From: Gammaproteobacteria bacterium
GTDB lineage: Bacteria > Pseudomonadota > Gammaproteobacteria > Steroidobacterales > UBA11654
DNA length: 64,000 nt
Assembly: GCA_002691465.1 (NCBI GenBank)
Contig: NZHP01000036.1
Coordinates: 1-64,000 of the forward strand
Reading direction: 5' to 3'
Of this stretch, positions 8,825 to 18,197 are shown in pieces. Position 1 is the first letter of the stretch. Every line of letters begins with the position of its first letter. Under the pieces are notes generated by a model. The model had not been told where the DNA came from. It worked only from the letters and a program-made list of their open reading frames with translations, and did no database searches. The position numbers and the translations under genes were made by a program.

Positions 8825-9898
8825 ATGATAAAAAAAATAACAAAAGTAACACTTTGTATCATTTTAGTGGTGTTTGCATTTTCTCTATTGATGGCTTGGA
8901 GATTAGACGTCTTTGTCAAGATCGATGAAAAGAAACCAAGCAGTTGTGAAGCAATTGAACTCTTTGGAAGCGCTGAAGACATCGAGATAGATTATTTAAA
9001 TGGAACTGCTTATCTATCGATACTTGACCGCAAAGGTTTAATCCAAGGAAAAGATGTTCAAGGGAGCATCGGAAGGATTGATCTTAATAATATGCCATGG
9101 GAAATAGAAAGTGTTTTTTCAGGCGAAGGTTTGGATAATTTTAGACCGCATGGCTTATCCATATATGAAAATACTTTGGTTGCGATAAATCATCCGAAGG
9201 ATAGAGGCGAAGATCCGGAATCAATTGAAACATTTTCGATATCTGGCAAAGGCATTGCGCATGACAAAACTCTTATCAGTCCATTGCTTGAAAGCCCCAA
9301 TGATCTTGTATTAGTTGCCGAAGACAAACTCTACATAGGGAATGACAGCATGTTTAATTCGAACATCAATTCATTCGAAAAGATTCAACAACAACTGGGA
9401 AGGCCTTACTCAACAATAGTTTTCTATGACGGTGCCGATATGAGCATTGCGGCTAAAAACTTGGCATCTGTCTCGGGTTTGAATATGACAAAGGAAGGTT
9501 ACATAATTGCTTCGGAAACAAATGCAAAAAGAATCAGAGTCCTGAAGCAGCTTGACGATGGAAAACTAAAAAAGTTAGGGGCTATCTCGCTTGAGGGGTC
9601 ACCAGATAATATAAGTGTTTCAGGGGATGAAATCATTGTTGCTCAGGTTGCCAGCGTTTCGTCATTGATTCAGCATTTTATATCGCTTCAGAACGGCGAT
9701 TATAAGCCCTCTCCATCGAAGTTAGAGTCGCTAGTATTTGAATCCGATAAAGCAGACTATGTAAGAAAAAGAGAGATCATGTTCCTCAGTCTTGGAGAAG
9801 ATATTTCAACTGCCAGTGTGGGTGCACAATGGGATGATAAATTACTCATTGGCTCCATAACGGATGATAAGATTTATGTGTGTCAATTAGGAGAATAA
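8825..9898 (+). CDS. Membrane-anchored paraoxonase/SMP-30-like beta-propeller protein
   Basis: N-terminal TM (IILVVFAFSLLMAW); FGSAEDIEIDYLNGTAYLSILDRKG, RPHGLSIYENTLVAINHP, SPNDLVLVAEDKLYIGNDSMF resemble PON/arylesterase propellers. Confidence 0.65.
   Translation: MIKKITKVTLCIILVVFAFSLLMAWRLDVFVKIDEKKPSSCEAIELFGSAEDIEIDYLNGTAYLSILDRKGLIQGKDVQGSIGRIDLNNMPWEIESVFSGEGLDNFRPHGLSIYENTLVAINHPKDRGEDPESIETFSISGKGIAHDKTLISPLLESPNDLVLVAEDKLYIGNDSMFNSNINSFEKIQQQLGRPYSTIVFYDGADMSIAAKNLASVSGLNMTKEGYIIASETNAKRIRVLKQLDDGKLKKLGAISLEGSPDNISVSGDEIIVAQVASVSSLIQHFISLQNGDYKPSPSKLESLVFESDKADYVRKREIMFLSLGEDISTASVGAQWDDKLLIGSITDDKIYVCQLGE
8835..8862. repeat. 28-bp exact direct repeat, copy 2
   Basis: Identical to 5438..5465; lies 60 bp upstream of the MFS paralog B start and inside the first codons of the 8825 CDS. 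Confidence 0.85.
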
Positions 9899-10491
9899 TG
9901 GAAAAAGATAAAAACACTTTTGAGAGCCATGTTTCCAATGAAAGAACTCATCTTTCTCAGGTTAGAAGAGCTTTTGCGGACGGAATAAAAATTGAAAATC
10001 CCGATCCATCATCGATAAATTTTTTAATTTCGTGCTGCGATTATCTTTCTTTTTCACTGAGAAGGCTCATTGAGCAGGATCATGTATTGCACGAAAGGCT
10101 TATTCCTCATGTAAGCGATGATAATCGAGAATATAAAGAGAAATTGAATAAACTAGAAACAGGTTTAGTCTCGATGGAAGAATTCATAAACAATCTTGAA
10201 AACAGTAAAAACGAGTTGATTGTAAGTGGGCTATACGGGTTTCAAGAATTCAAAACAGATGCCGAAGAATTCCTAGATGCATTCCTGAAGATGCTAGCTT
10301 CAAACAGACACTCAACTTACGAGCTAGAAAAAGAAGTATTTTCTAAAGATGACTGGGAGGCAATCGCATGCATCTCTGAGGAAGCAGTGCAAAAAGAAGG
10401 TGATCTATACAAAGCGGTTACAGCGTCCTCGCCTGAGGATTTTAATCCAAGAAATTACCCGCCAATCGGTCATAGTCAGTCAGTGGAATAA
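9898..10491 (+). CDS. Hypothetical helical protein, possibly hemerythrin-like
   Basis: ORF 9880..10491; ATG at 9898 overlaps the upstream stop (TAATG). Histidine/glutamate-bearing helices (EQDHVLHERLIPH; SNRHSTYELEKEVF). Confidence 0.6.
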   Translation: MEKDKNTFESHVSNERTHLSQVRRAFADGIKIENPDPSSINFLISCCDYLSFSLRRLIEQDHVLHERLIPHVSDDNREYKEKLNKLETGLVSMEEFINNLENSKNELIVSGLYGFQEFKTDAEEFLDAFLKMLASNRHSTYELEKEVFSKDDWEAIACISEEAVQKEGDLYKAVTASSPEDFNPRNYPPIGHSQSVE

Positions 10492-10494
10492 AGC

Positions 10495-11277
10495 ATGATA
10501 AAAAAAATTATAGTCTACCTTCCATTCATATTTTTTTTAAATACAGATGTTTATGCCTCCGAGAATCAATCCACAGTTTTAATCACCGGCTCAAATAGAA
10601 ATATAGGTTTTGAGTTTGTTAAACAGTTTGCAAACAAGGATTGGAGAGTGATCGCCACGACTAGATCGCTCGAATCTGCTGACGAATTAATCAAATTCTC
10701 AAAAGAAAACAAAAATGTAATCGTTGAACAACTCGATATCACTAACGATGAACACCTCCAATTTTTAAAAAAGAAATATAAAAACGAGCCGATAGATATT
10801 CTTTTAAACAACGCAGCATACACTCCGAGATATCTTTCATCTTTTAGAGGGATCAATGGAGTTGAGGTTGATGCCACTCGAAAAAGTTTCGAGGTCAATA
10901 CCATTGGCACCATGAAGGTTATACAAACATTCATTGATAATGTTGAGGAATCCAATAATGGAAAAATTGTAAACCTTTCGACCAAAGCTGCTTCATTTGA
11001 GGAAAGGCCAGCAATACCAATGATGTATAGCTATGCTATGAGCAAAGCAGCAATGAATAGCATGGTGAAAACACTTTCTTTTGAAACAGCTGAAAAAAAC
11101 ATCATAGTGATTGCCATCTCTCCAGGGACGGTTAACACCACACTGGGAATGGGATTAATGGGTGCAATTGATATTGATGAGAGCGTTTCTAAAATGATGG
11201 CTGTGATTGATGATCTGACTATGGATCACAATGGTCTTTTTCTAGATTACGAAGATGGAAGAGAGATTGGATGGTAA
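10495..11277 (+). CDS. Short-chain dehydrogenase/reductase with N-terminal signal-like segment
   Basis: VLITGSNRNIGFEF, LLNNAAYTPRY, YSYAMSKAAMN (YxxxK), preceded by hydrophobic leader IIVYLPFIFFLNTDVYA. Confidence 0.85.
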   Translation: MIKKIIVYLPFIFFLNTDVYASENQSTVLITGSNRNIGFEFVKQFANKDWRVIATTRSLESADELIKFSKENKNVIVEQLDITNDEHLQFLKKKYKNEPIDILLNNAAYTPRYLSSFRGINGVEVDATRKSFEVNTIGTMKVIQTFIDNVEESNNGKIVNLSTKAASFEERPAIPMMYSYAMSKAAMNSMVKTLSFETAEKNIIVIAISPGTVNTTLGMGLMGAIDIDESVSKMMAVIDDLTMDHNGLFLDYEDGREIGW

Positions 11278-12735
11278 TCAAGTCACATCTAAGATTTCAA
11301 AGAAAGCCCTTTCACCTGATTCCAAAGCACCCTCCATCCCACGATTAGCAATTGCGGTATGCTCACCACAAAAGTGAAGTTTAAGATGAGGCTTTGAAAT
11401 CTCCCGGCCAAATTCTTTTATTTGACCAGGTCCCCAATAAGCCCAGTCACCTTTCGAGTATGGATTCAAAGACCACGAATGATATGCAGCCACTTCCAAT
11501 TGATCTCTAGCACTCGGTCTCAATCTTTCGATTGATTTAATGACACTTTCAATTGCTTCTTTTTGATCCATGAGATCCAATCTTTCGGCAATAGGGCCTC
11601 TAAGCCAAGCCGTCAGACTGTCAACCTTTTCTGGTGAGGATGCTTGCCTTTGAGAAATGATCATCCCTGCCAGTTCATCGGTATACATATTTGGACTCAT
11701 CTCATCCTTCTCCCAGAATGGTGTTTTAGGAATCAGGTGAAGCATATTAATTTTCTGTGACTTAAGAGACTTTATTGCCTCAGATTGTGGTCCATTAATT
11801 TTCGGATAAATGGATATTCCTTTTAAGACAGAAAAAGGCAACGAACATATAATTCTATTTGCAGAATATGAGGTTCCATCAGAACAAGAAACTTTTGCTG
11901 AATCATTAGAAAGATCAATCGATGTGACTTCTTTATTCAAAAGAATCTCATCTTTTAAGTTCTTTGCCATTTCTTCTGCAATTCTGATGTTTCCGCCTTC
12001 TGCTACTAGACTGGTTTGAAAACCCAATCTGCTTTGAGATGCAGCAAAAGCATTAACAAACATCAGCATCAAAACTGAAACATCTTTCGCAGTGTATCCA
12101 TGGGTGATGTTTAGGTTGTAGGCAAGATCAACCAATTCATCGGAGAATCCTTTTTTGATGAACCATTCGTGAACAGAAATGTCGTGAATGAATTGATCTT
12201 CATTCATCCACTCTTGTGGTGCTTTTAGTGGATTATTACCGCCCAAAAAAGTATGAAAAAAAGCATTTGGAGGAAGATTTCGATAGTCATTGGGGAAAAC
12301 ATTGCTGGGATGATTTGGCCATTCTTCTTTGGAAATGATTTCCCCGCCCAGTGAAAGCATTCTTTCTCTGAAATAAGGAATCACAGGTTTTAAGTCGATT
12401 AGATTAATCCCAAATCGATTGGCAGTATCAATCACACGAGCATAGCCTGAGCCGAATGCAGTTCCTCCGCTTTCGGGATAACCGGGAATGCCTTTCTGAG
12501 TGAGCACTCTGCCTCCAACTCGTTTGTCTGCTTCCAGTACTCTGACCTTATAGCCCTCTTCTTCTAAAAGATTTGCAGCATAAAGGCCCGATAACCCGGC
12601 ACCGATGATTAAAATTTCTGTGGATTCTTTAGATTTAATAATATTTGGAAAAGTTACAATGGGTGCATAGCCCATTGTTTTGAGTAGTTTTCTTCTAATG
12701 TTTGAGTATGGATTATTCTTAGAAGGGTTTGACAA
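11278..12735 (-). CDS. Flavin-dependent amine oxidase (monoamine oxidase-like)
   Basis: EILIIGAGLSGLYAANLLEEEGYKVRVLEADKRVGGRVLT (Rossmann FAD motif); C-terminal LHFCGEHTAIANRGMEGALESGERA. Confidence 0.87.
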   Translation of the reverse strand: MSNPSKNNPYSNIRRKLLKTMGYAPIVTFPNIIKSKESTEILIIGAGLSGLYAANLLEEEGYKVRVLEADKRVGGRVLTQKGIPGYPESGGTAFGSGYARVIDTANRFGINLIDLKPVIPYFRERMLSLGGEIISKEEWPNHPSNVFPNDYRNLPPNAFFHTFLGGNNPLKAPQEWMNEDQFIHDISVHEWFIKKGFSDELVDLAYNLNITHGYTAKDVSVLMLMFVNAFAASQSRLGFQTSLVAEGGNIRIAEEMAKNLKDEILLNKEVTSIDLSNDSAKVSCSDGTSYSANRIICSLPFSVLKGISIYPKINGPQSEAIKSLKSQKINMLHLIPKTPFWEKDEMSPNMYTDELAGMIISQRQASSPEKVDSLTAWLRGPIAERLDLMDQKEAIESVIKSIERLRPSARDQLEVAAYHSWSLNPYSKGDWAYWGPGQIKEFGREISKPHLKLHFCGEHTAIANRGMEGALESGERAFFEILDVT

Positions 12736-12738
12736 AAC

Positions 12739-14403
12739 TCATTCCTTAATGGTGACAGTCTGATTGATTGATGGATTAAGTAATTTGGATTTCTTGCCGC
12801 TTGGCCAAAGCACTTCAATAAAATCTATTGATGATTTATTGCCCAATCCAAAATGCATTCTTGGATCATTTCCTGAATTATATCCGTGCGCACTTGTGGC
12901 TTCTCTGTATTGAGTCAAATCACCCGAGGATAATGAGACTCTTGCGCCATAAGCATTCGTATTGCTTTCTTGACCAACTAGGTTAACCGTCAACCAGTTA
13001 TTTCTATTTCCACGATTAAACAATAAGTAGTTTCTGTCAGATTTTGTAATTTGTTCACCGCCTGTGTAAAAAGTTCTATTGGTGAAAAAAATATCGAGAA
13101 AACCGTCGTCGTCTAAATCGGCCGTTCCAACACCACTTCCGACACCATATCCACTGGCTCTTGAACGCCAAGTGAGGTCAGAAAAAGTTAAATCCCCATT
13201 GTTTCTAAAGAGTTTATTGACATCAGGCTCAATGGCAATATAAAACTGAACAAATATAGGGATATCAATCACGTCATTGATCAGAGTGTCGGCCAACCCC
13301 CCGTTATTGACATAAATATCAATCAATCCATCGTTATCAAAATCGCCCATCGCACATCCTCTTGCGCCTGATTTATGGCTTACACCGGATGAGAGCGTGA
13401 TGTCTTTATAGCTCAGTTGACCTGTTTCCTTTAAAAGACTGATATAGAGACGATTTGCTTGATCGGCAGTGGGTAGAAAAACATCCATATCGCCGTCATT
13501 ATCAATGTCACCTATGCAAGCACCATTTGCATTTCCTGGATTTAGGAAAGCAGTCCCGGAAGGCGGTCTAAATGAGGTTGTAATATTTTTGAAGGAGCCT
13601 TCTTGATCATTCAAAAATAATATTTTCTTGTCCCCTTCATTGGTTACCAAAAGGTCAATATATCCATCGTGGTTAACATCGGTCCAGCTTGGTGCTCCTT
13701 GAGAATTTGCTTCTAAAACAAACTGCAGAACTCCTGCACCAGTTTCGTCAGTGACATCAGTAAAAGTGCCGTCGCCATTGTTTCTAAAAAGTGCGCTGTC
13801 GATATCAAAATCGGCGCATTTCCAATAGAGATCTAAATCGCCATCGTTGTCATAGTCCGCCCATGCAATTCCTGCGCCAGTGTCCCCAATTCCGCCTATC
13901 TTTCGATCGTTTTCATTGCCTTTCCGAAATAACTGAGACTCCCTAGTGACGTTTTGAAAATTTGGCTCACCTGTTTCTTTGAGAAGATTTTTATAGAGGC
14001 TTGTTGGAATGTGCGTGCTCTTATCTGTTGGAGGTAAATTTGAGATGGCTAAGTCCATATCGCCATCGTTATCGTAATCTCCCCATGACGCACCTCGACC
14101 AAGTGCATTCTCATTGTCCACACCCCTTAATTCTGCGACATCAACAAAAATACGGTTTCCTTGGTTCTCAAATAACCTATTTCCTTGTCCTTCCCCGTGA
14201 AATTCTGTGACCACATAGATATCAATGTCACCATCATCATCATAATCGATAAAAGTTGGTCCTGAAGCATTGACGCTCTCACTGGCTATTCCCGATTGGA
14301 AACTTTCGTCTTTGAAACGAATCGGAGAAGACCCCACCCATACATAATATCCTGTGGTATAGATAAAAGTGCTTAGAACTATGGCATAAATTATTTTTTT
14401 CAT
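12739..14403 (-). CDS. Exported FG-GAP/VCBS repeat protein, CRTAC1-like with ASPIC/UnbV-type C-terminus
   Basis: Repeated Ca-binding-like DxDxDxD motifs (DYDDDGDIDIYV, DYDNDGDMDLAI, DYDNDGDLDLYW, DIDNDGDMDVFL, DFDNDGLIDIYV, DLDDDGFLDIFF); C-terminal SAHGYNSGNDPRMHFGLGNKSSIDFIEVLWPSGK. Confidence 0.88.
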   Translation of the reverse strand: MKKIIYAIVLSTFIYTTGYYVWVGSSPIRFKDESFQSGIASESVNASGPTFIDYDDDGDIDIYVVTEFHGEGQGNRLFENQGNRIFVDVAELRGVDNENALGRGASWGDYDNDGDMDLAISNLPPTDKSTHIPTSLYKNLLKETGEPNFQNVTRESQLFRKGNENDRKIGGIGDTGAGIAWADYDNDGDLDLYWKCADFDIDSALFRNNGDGTFTDVTDETGAGVLQFVLEANSQGAPSWTDVNHDGYIDLLVTNEGDKKILFLNDQEGSFKNITTSFRPPSGTAFLNPGNANGACIGDIDNDGDMDVFLPTADQANRLYISLLKETGQLSYKDITLSSGVSHKSGARGCAMGDFDNDGLIDIYVNNGGLADTLINDVIDIPIFVQFYIAIEPDVNKLFRNNGDLTFSDLTWRSRASGYGVGSGVGTADLDDDGFLDIFFTNRTFYTGGEQITKSDRNYLLFNRGNRNNWLTVNLVGQESNTNAYGARVSLSSGDLTQYREATSAHGYNSGNDPRMHFGLGNKSSIDFIEVLWPSGKKSKLLNPSINQTVTIKE

Positions 14404-14423
14404 GGCTATAAAATATTTGCTCT

Positions 14424-15308
14424 TTAGGCAAATATCATAGCATCAAACATGGCGCCTAATAAGAGGAGTCCCAAATGAATTATTGAAGAGAAGAATGTTT
14501 TTCTGGCTAGAGCTTTGCTTTGCTCCTTCATTAACAAGATCGAGCAATATAGAAAGTAACCACCGCCAAAGACGGCAAAAAGCAAATAGATCCAACTCAT
14601 GCCATAGAAAAATAGGGACAAAGAAAGCACAACCAGTACCAGTGTGTGCCAGAAAATGGCTTGGCTCGTGACTTTGTCTCCGTATACTACAGGCAGCATC
14701 GGAATTTCTGCCTTGGCATATTCGTCCTTAAAGCTAATGGCCAATGCCCAAAAGTGTGGCGGTGTCCATAAAAAAAGAACCACTGAGAGAATGAGAGGAG
14801 CCGGTGAAAAGGTATTTCCTGTGGCTGCAGATCCAACAAGCACTGCAAAACTTCCTGCCAGACCGCCAATAACAATATTCATCCACGTCCTACGCTTAAG
14901 CCAAACAGTGTAAACAATACCGTAAGTAAAGATTCCTGCAAAAAGATACAGCGTTGCCTCAAAATTGCTGACTTGATATGTCGCATAAAGCGCCAGAGTG
15001 CTGATGACGATTAGCCATAAATTCCAAGCATTCTTGGGCTCTAATTCTTTTGTGACAAAAGGCCTGTCTTTGGTTCGATCCATAATGGCATCAATGTCTC
15101 GCTCGTACCATTGGTTGAATGCCCCCGATGTGGAGGATGCAACCAAAACATAAGCAGCAAGTGCAAAGATCTCCATGGCTGTTAATGGAGAAGTTGGAGA
15201 AACTGCAATACCAGCGAGCGTGCATGCCATGATCAAAAATCCCAGACGAACCTTTCCAGCTTGATAAATCAAGGCAATATTTCTTGATAAGGCTTTGTGC
15301 TTAAACAT
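14424..15308 (-). CDS. ctaB: Protoheme IX farnesyltransferase
   Basis: UbiA-family motif NQWYERDIDAIMDRTKDRP; LWTPPHFWALAISFKDEYAKAEIPMLPVVYG. Confidence 0.93.
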   Translation of the reverse strand: MFKHKALSRNIALIYQAGKVRLGFLIMACTLAGIAVSPTSPLTAMEIFALAAYVLVASSTSGAFNQWYERDIDAIMDRTKDRPFVTKELEPKNAWNLWLIVISTLALYATYQVSNFEATLYLFAGIFTYGIVYTVWLKRRTWMNIVIGGLAGSFAVLVGSAATGNTFSPAPLILSVVLFLWTPPHFWALAISFKDEYAKAEIPMLPVVYGDKVTSQAIFWHTLVLVVLSLSLFFYGMSWIYLLFAVFGGGYFLYCSILLMKEQSKALARKTFFSSIIHLGLLLLGAMFDAMIFA

Positions 15309-15384
15309 TTGATTCAGGCTTTGATGATTTGAGGTCGTATTATCATTGATCTTGAGTCAAATTTGAAAGAATATTTGATTAAAT

Positions 15385-17169
15385 TCAGTTTTTCTTTTTA
15401 ACTGAAATGCCCAATTCATTTAATTGGTCTTTGCCTGCATGGCTTGGCGCATCAGTGAGCAAACAACTAGCAGTTTGTGTCTTGGGAAATGCAATCACAT
15501 CTCTGATACTCGATGATCCTGTTATGAGCATGACAATTCTGTCAATTCCAAAAGCAATGCCGCCATGGGGCGGGCATCCATACTTTAGAGCTTCAAGGAA
15601 GAAACCAAATTTTTCACTCGCTTCTTCTTCGCCTATGCCAAGTATTGAAAAGACTGCTTGTTGCATTGTTTCCGAATGAATACGAATGGATCCACCGCCA
15701 ATTTCATGGCCATTGAGTACCATGTCATATCCTTTTGATAATGCATCCTTTGGATTCTTTTTTAGTTCTTCTGGGTCAGAGTTTATTGGAGATGTAAATG
15801 GATGATGCTCTGCAGACCATCTCTTTTCTCTTTCATCCCAATGAAACATAGGGAAATCGGTAACCCAAAGTGGAAACCATCCATCTTTGATTAAGTTGAA
15901 ATCCTCAGCCATTTTCACACGAAGAGCGCCTAGAGACGCATTTACAATGTCTTTCTTATCGGCGCCAAAAAAGACCGTATCTCCATTGCCCAATGAAAGT
16001 CTCTCAATCAGCTGATTGATTACTGAGTCATTGAGAAATTTAAGTATAGGGGACTGAAGCCCATCAATGCCTTTTCCAATATCATTAACCCTAATATAGG
16101 CCAATCCTTTCGCCCCATAGTTTGAAACAAAATCGGTATAATCATCAATTTGCTTTCGCGACATATCAGATGAATCATTGAGCACTAAGCATGCCACTCT
16201 TGAATCGTCATCATTTGCCGGGCCAGAAAAAACTTTGAATTCAACCTCTTTCATCAGATCACTGACTTCAATCAGTTCCATATCTATCCCTGTATGTGGG
16301 CTATCTGAACCAAATCGTTCCATTGCTTCGGCATGTGTGATTTGAGAAAACTGATTTTCAAAATCAATATTAAGCACTGATTTAAACAATTCTTTCACCA
16401 TTGATTCCATCTGACTTTTGACGTCTTCTTGATCAACAAATGACATCTCAACATCGAGTTGAGTAAATTCAGGTTGACGATCTGCCCTCAGATCCTCATC
16501 CCTAAAGCACCTTGCAATCTGATAATAGCGATCAAATCCTGACATCATTAGAAGCTGCTTAAATAATTGCGGAGATTGAGGCAATGCGAAGAAATTTCCT
16601 TGCTGAGTTCTGCTTGGTACCAGATAGTCTCTTGCGCCCTCGGGAGTCGCCTTTGTCAAAATAGGCGTCTCGATTTCAAAATAAGATGCTTTATTCAAAT
16701 AATCCCTCAGAGATTTTGTGACCTCATGTCTGACTTTAATATTGTTTGACATGTCTTCTCGCCTGAGGTCGAGATATCGGTATTTCAGACGAATGTCTTC
16801 ATTTGTTGCTTCGTCATGATGGAAAGGAGGTGTTTTTGAAATATTAAGAACCTCTCCTTTCTCAACCAGCAATTCAACTTCGCCTGTCTTCATCTGATCA
16901 TTGATGGTTCCCTGAGGCCTTTCTCTCAGAATGCCTGTAACTGAAATTACAAATTCACTCCTTATTTTTTCTGCAGTTGAAAAAAGATCTTGATTTTCTG
17001 GATCAAAAACCAATTGAAGTATTCCTGAGACATCTCTGAGATCGATGAATATTACGCCGCCATGATCCCTCCTTCGGTGGACCCATCCTGAGACCATTAT
17101 CTGCTTTCCAATATGTGAAGTACTTATGTCTTCACACAAGTGAGTTCTATACTTTCCGCTAATATTCAC
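15385..17169 (-). CDS. aspS: Aspartate--tRNA ligase
   Basis: MVSGWVHRRRDHGGVIFIDLRD; RYYQIARCFRDEDLRADRQPEFTQLDVEMSF; GIAFGIDRIVMLITGSSSIRDVIAFPKTQ. Confidence 0.97.
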   Translation of the reverse strand: MNISGKYRTHLCEDISTSHIGKQIMVSGWVHRRRDHGGVIFIDLRDVSGILQLVFDPENQDLFSTAEKIRSEFVISVTGILRERPQGTINDQMKTGEVELLVEKGEVLNISKTPPFHHDEATNEDIRLKYRYLDLRREDMSNNIKVRHEVTKSLRDYLNKASYFEIETPILTKATPEGARDYLVPSRTQQGNFFALPQSPQLFKQLLMMSGFDRYYQIARCFRDEDLRADRQPEFTQLDVEMSFVDQEDVKSQMESMVKELFKSVLNIDFENQFSQITHAEAMERFGSDSPHTGIDMELIEVSDLMKEVEFKVFSGPANDDDSRVACLVLNDSSDMSRKQIDDYTDFVSNYGAKGLAYIRVNDIGKGIDGLQSPILKFLNDSVINQLIERLSLGNGDTVFFGADKKDIVNASLGALRVKMAEDFNLIKDGWFPLWVTDFPMFHWDEREKRWSAEHHPFTSPINSDPEELKKNPKDALSKGYDMVLNGHEIGGGSIRIHSETMQQAVFSILGIGEEEASEKFGFFLEALKYGCPPHGGIAFGIDRIVMLITGSSSIRDVIAFPKTQTASCLLTDAPSHAGKDQLNELGISVKKKN

Positions 17170-17789
17170 TATTCTTTATCAATTAAAGCATTGGGGTCAG
17201 GTACCACTACGCCAAGAGAAATAATCATCTTGAGGGCATCTTCAACACTCATCTTAAGCTCCTGAACTTCATTTTGAGGAACCAATACAATGTAACCTGA
17301 TGTTGGGTTTGGCGTGGTCGGTATATAAACACAAACCATGTCCTCGCCAGACTGATTCTGCACTTCTCCCAATTCTTTGGAAGTTTGGAAACATAGACTG
17401 TAGATTCCTTTTCTTGGATATTCTATTAATAGAACCTTTGAAAATGATTGCGTTTGATCTGAAAGGACCAACTCAGAAAATTTCTTAAGCGGGGAGTAAA
17501 TGCTCCGCACCAATGGGATTCTATCCAAGAAAGCATCCCATGACTCAACAATTCTTTTGCCAAAATAGTTTGCTGTAACCAATCCTGTCAGCAGAACTAC
17601 AATGATCGCAACAACAACACCAATACCAGGTATCTCTGACCCTATTAAGTTCTCTGGCCTGAGTGCAGGCGGAATTAACAAGTATGTTTGCCCCAGTAAA
17701 TCGATCAAAAGTTTGATGACAAAAATTGTCAAACCCAATGGAATCCATACCAAAAGGCCAGCAACAATGATTGTTCTTAATTTTTTCAT
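17169..17789 (-). CDS. DUF502 family membrane protein
   Basis: TIIVAGLLVWIPLGLTIFVI; YSPLKKFSELVLSDQTQSFSKVLLIEYPRKGIYSLCFQT; PTTPNPTSGYIVLVP. Confidence 0.88.
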   Translation of the reverse strand: MKKLRTIIVAGLLVWIPLGLTIFVIKLLIDLLGQTYLLIPPALRPENLIGSEIPGIGVVVAIIVVLLTGLVTANYFGKRIVESWDAFLDRIPLVRSIYSPLKKFSELVLSDQTQSFSKVLLIEYPRKGIYSLCFQTSKELGEVQNQSGEDMVCVYIPTTPNPTSGYIVLVPQNEVQELKMSVEDALKMIISLGVVVPDPNALIDKE

Positions 17790-17810
17790 CTATTCACTAT
17801 ATTAATACGT

Positions 17811-18122
17811 TCAATCTTTCTTTGATGAATTATCTTTCTTTTTATCTTCTTTCTTGTCAGCTTTTTTTACTGAAGATTCTTTATTTGAGTCTTTTTTATC
17901 AGTATCTGATTTGGTATTTTCAGCTAAATTCTTACGATTATCTTTTTTAAAATCAGTTTCATACCAACCCTCGCCACTTAATCTAAAATTTGGGGCAGAA
18001 ATCAGCCTTTTTAGATTCTTCCCTGAGCAAGCTGGACAATCAGTCAAAGGTGCATCATTCACTCCCTGTAGTGCATCCATTAAATGTCCACAGTCACTGC
18101 ATTTATACTCATATATTGGCAT
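17811..18122 (-). CDS. FmdB-family zinc ribbon protein with Lys/Asp-rich tail
   Basis: MPIYEYKCSDCGHLMDALQGVNDAPLTDCPACSGKNLKRLISAPNFRLSGEGWYETDFK. Confidence 0.9.
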   Translation of the reverse strand: MPIYEYKCSDCGHLMDALQGVNDAPLTDCPACSGKNLKRLISAPNFRLSGEGWYETDFKKDNRKNLAENTKSDTDKKDSNKESSVKKADKKEDKKKDNSSKKD

Positions 18123-18197
18123 TTCTTTTTTTTATCTAAAAATCTGTATGTGAAAACGGAGTATATTACGTCAGCAAAGAAAATATTTCTAAAATTT

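Noticed and set aside
5438-8862. 28-bp repeats as ends of a mobile element
   Set aside because: They are direct, not inverted; no transposase or integrase lies between them, and both positions track MFS promoter regions.
10566-10985. 139-aa minus-strand ORF
   Set aside because: Antisense shadow of the SDR gene 10495..11277.
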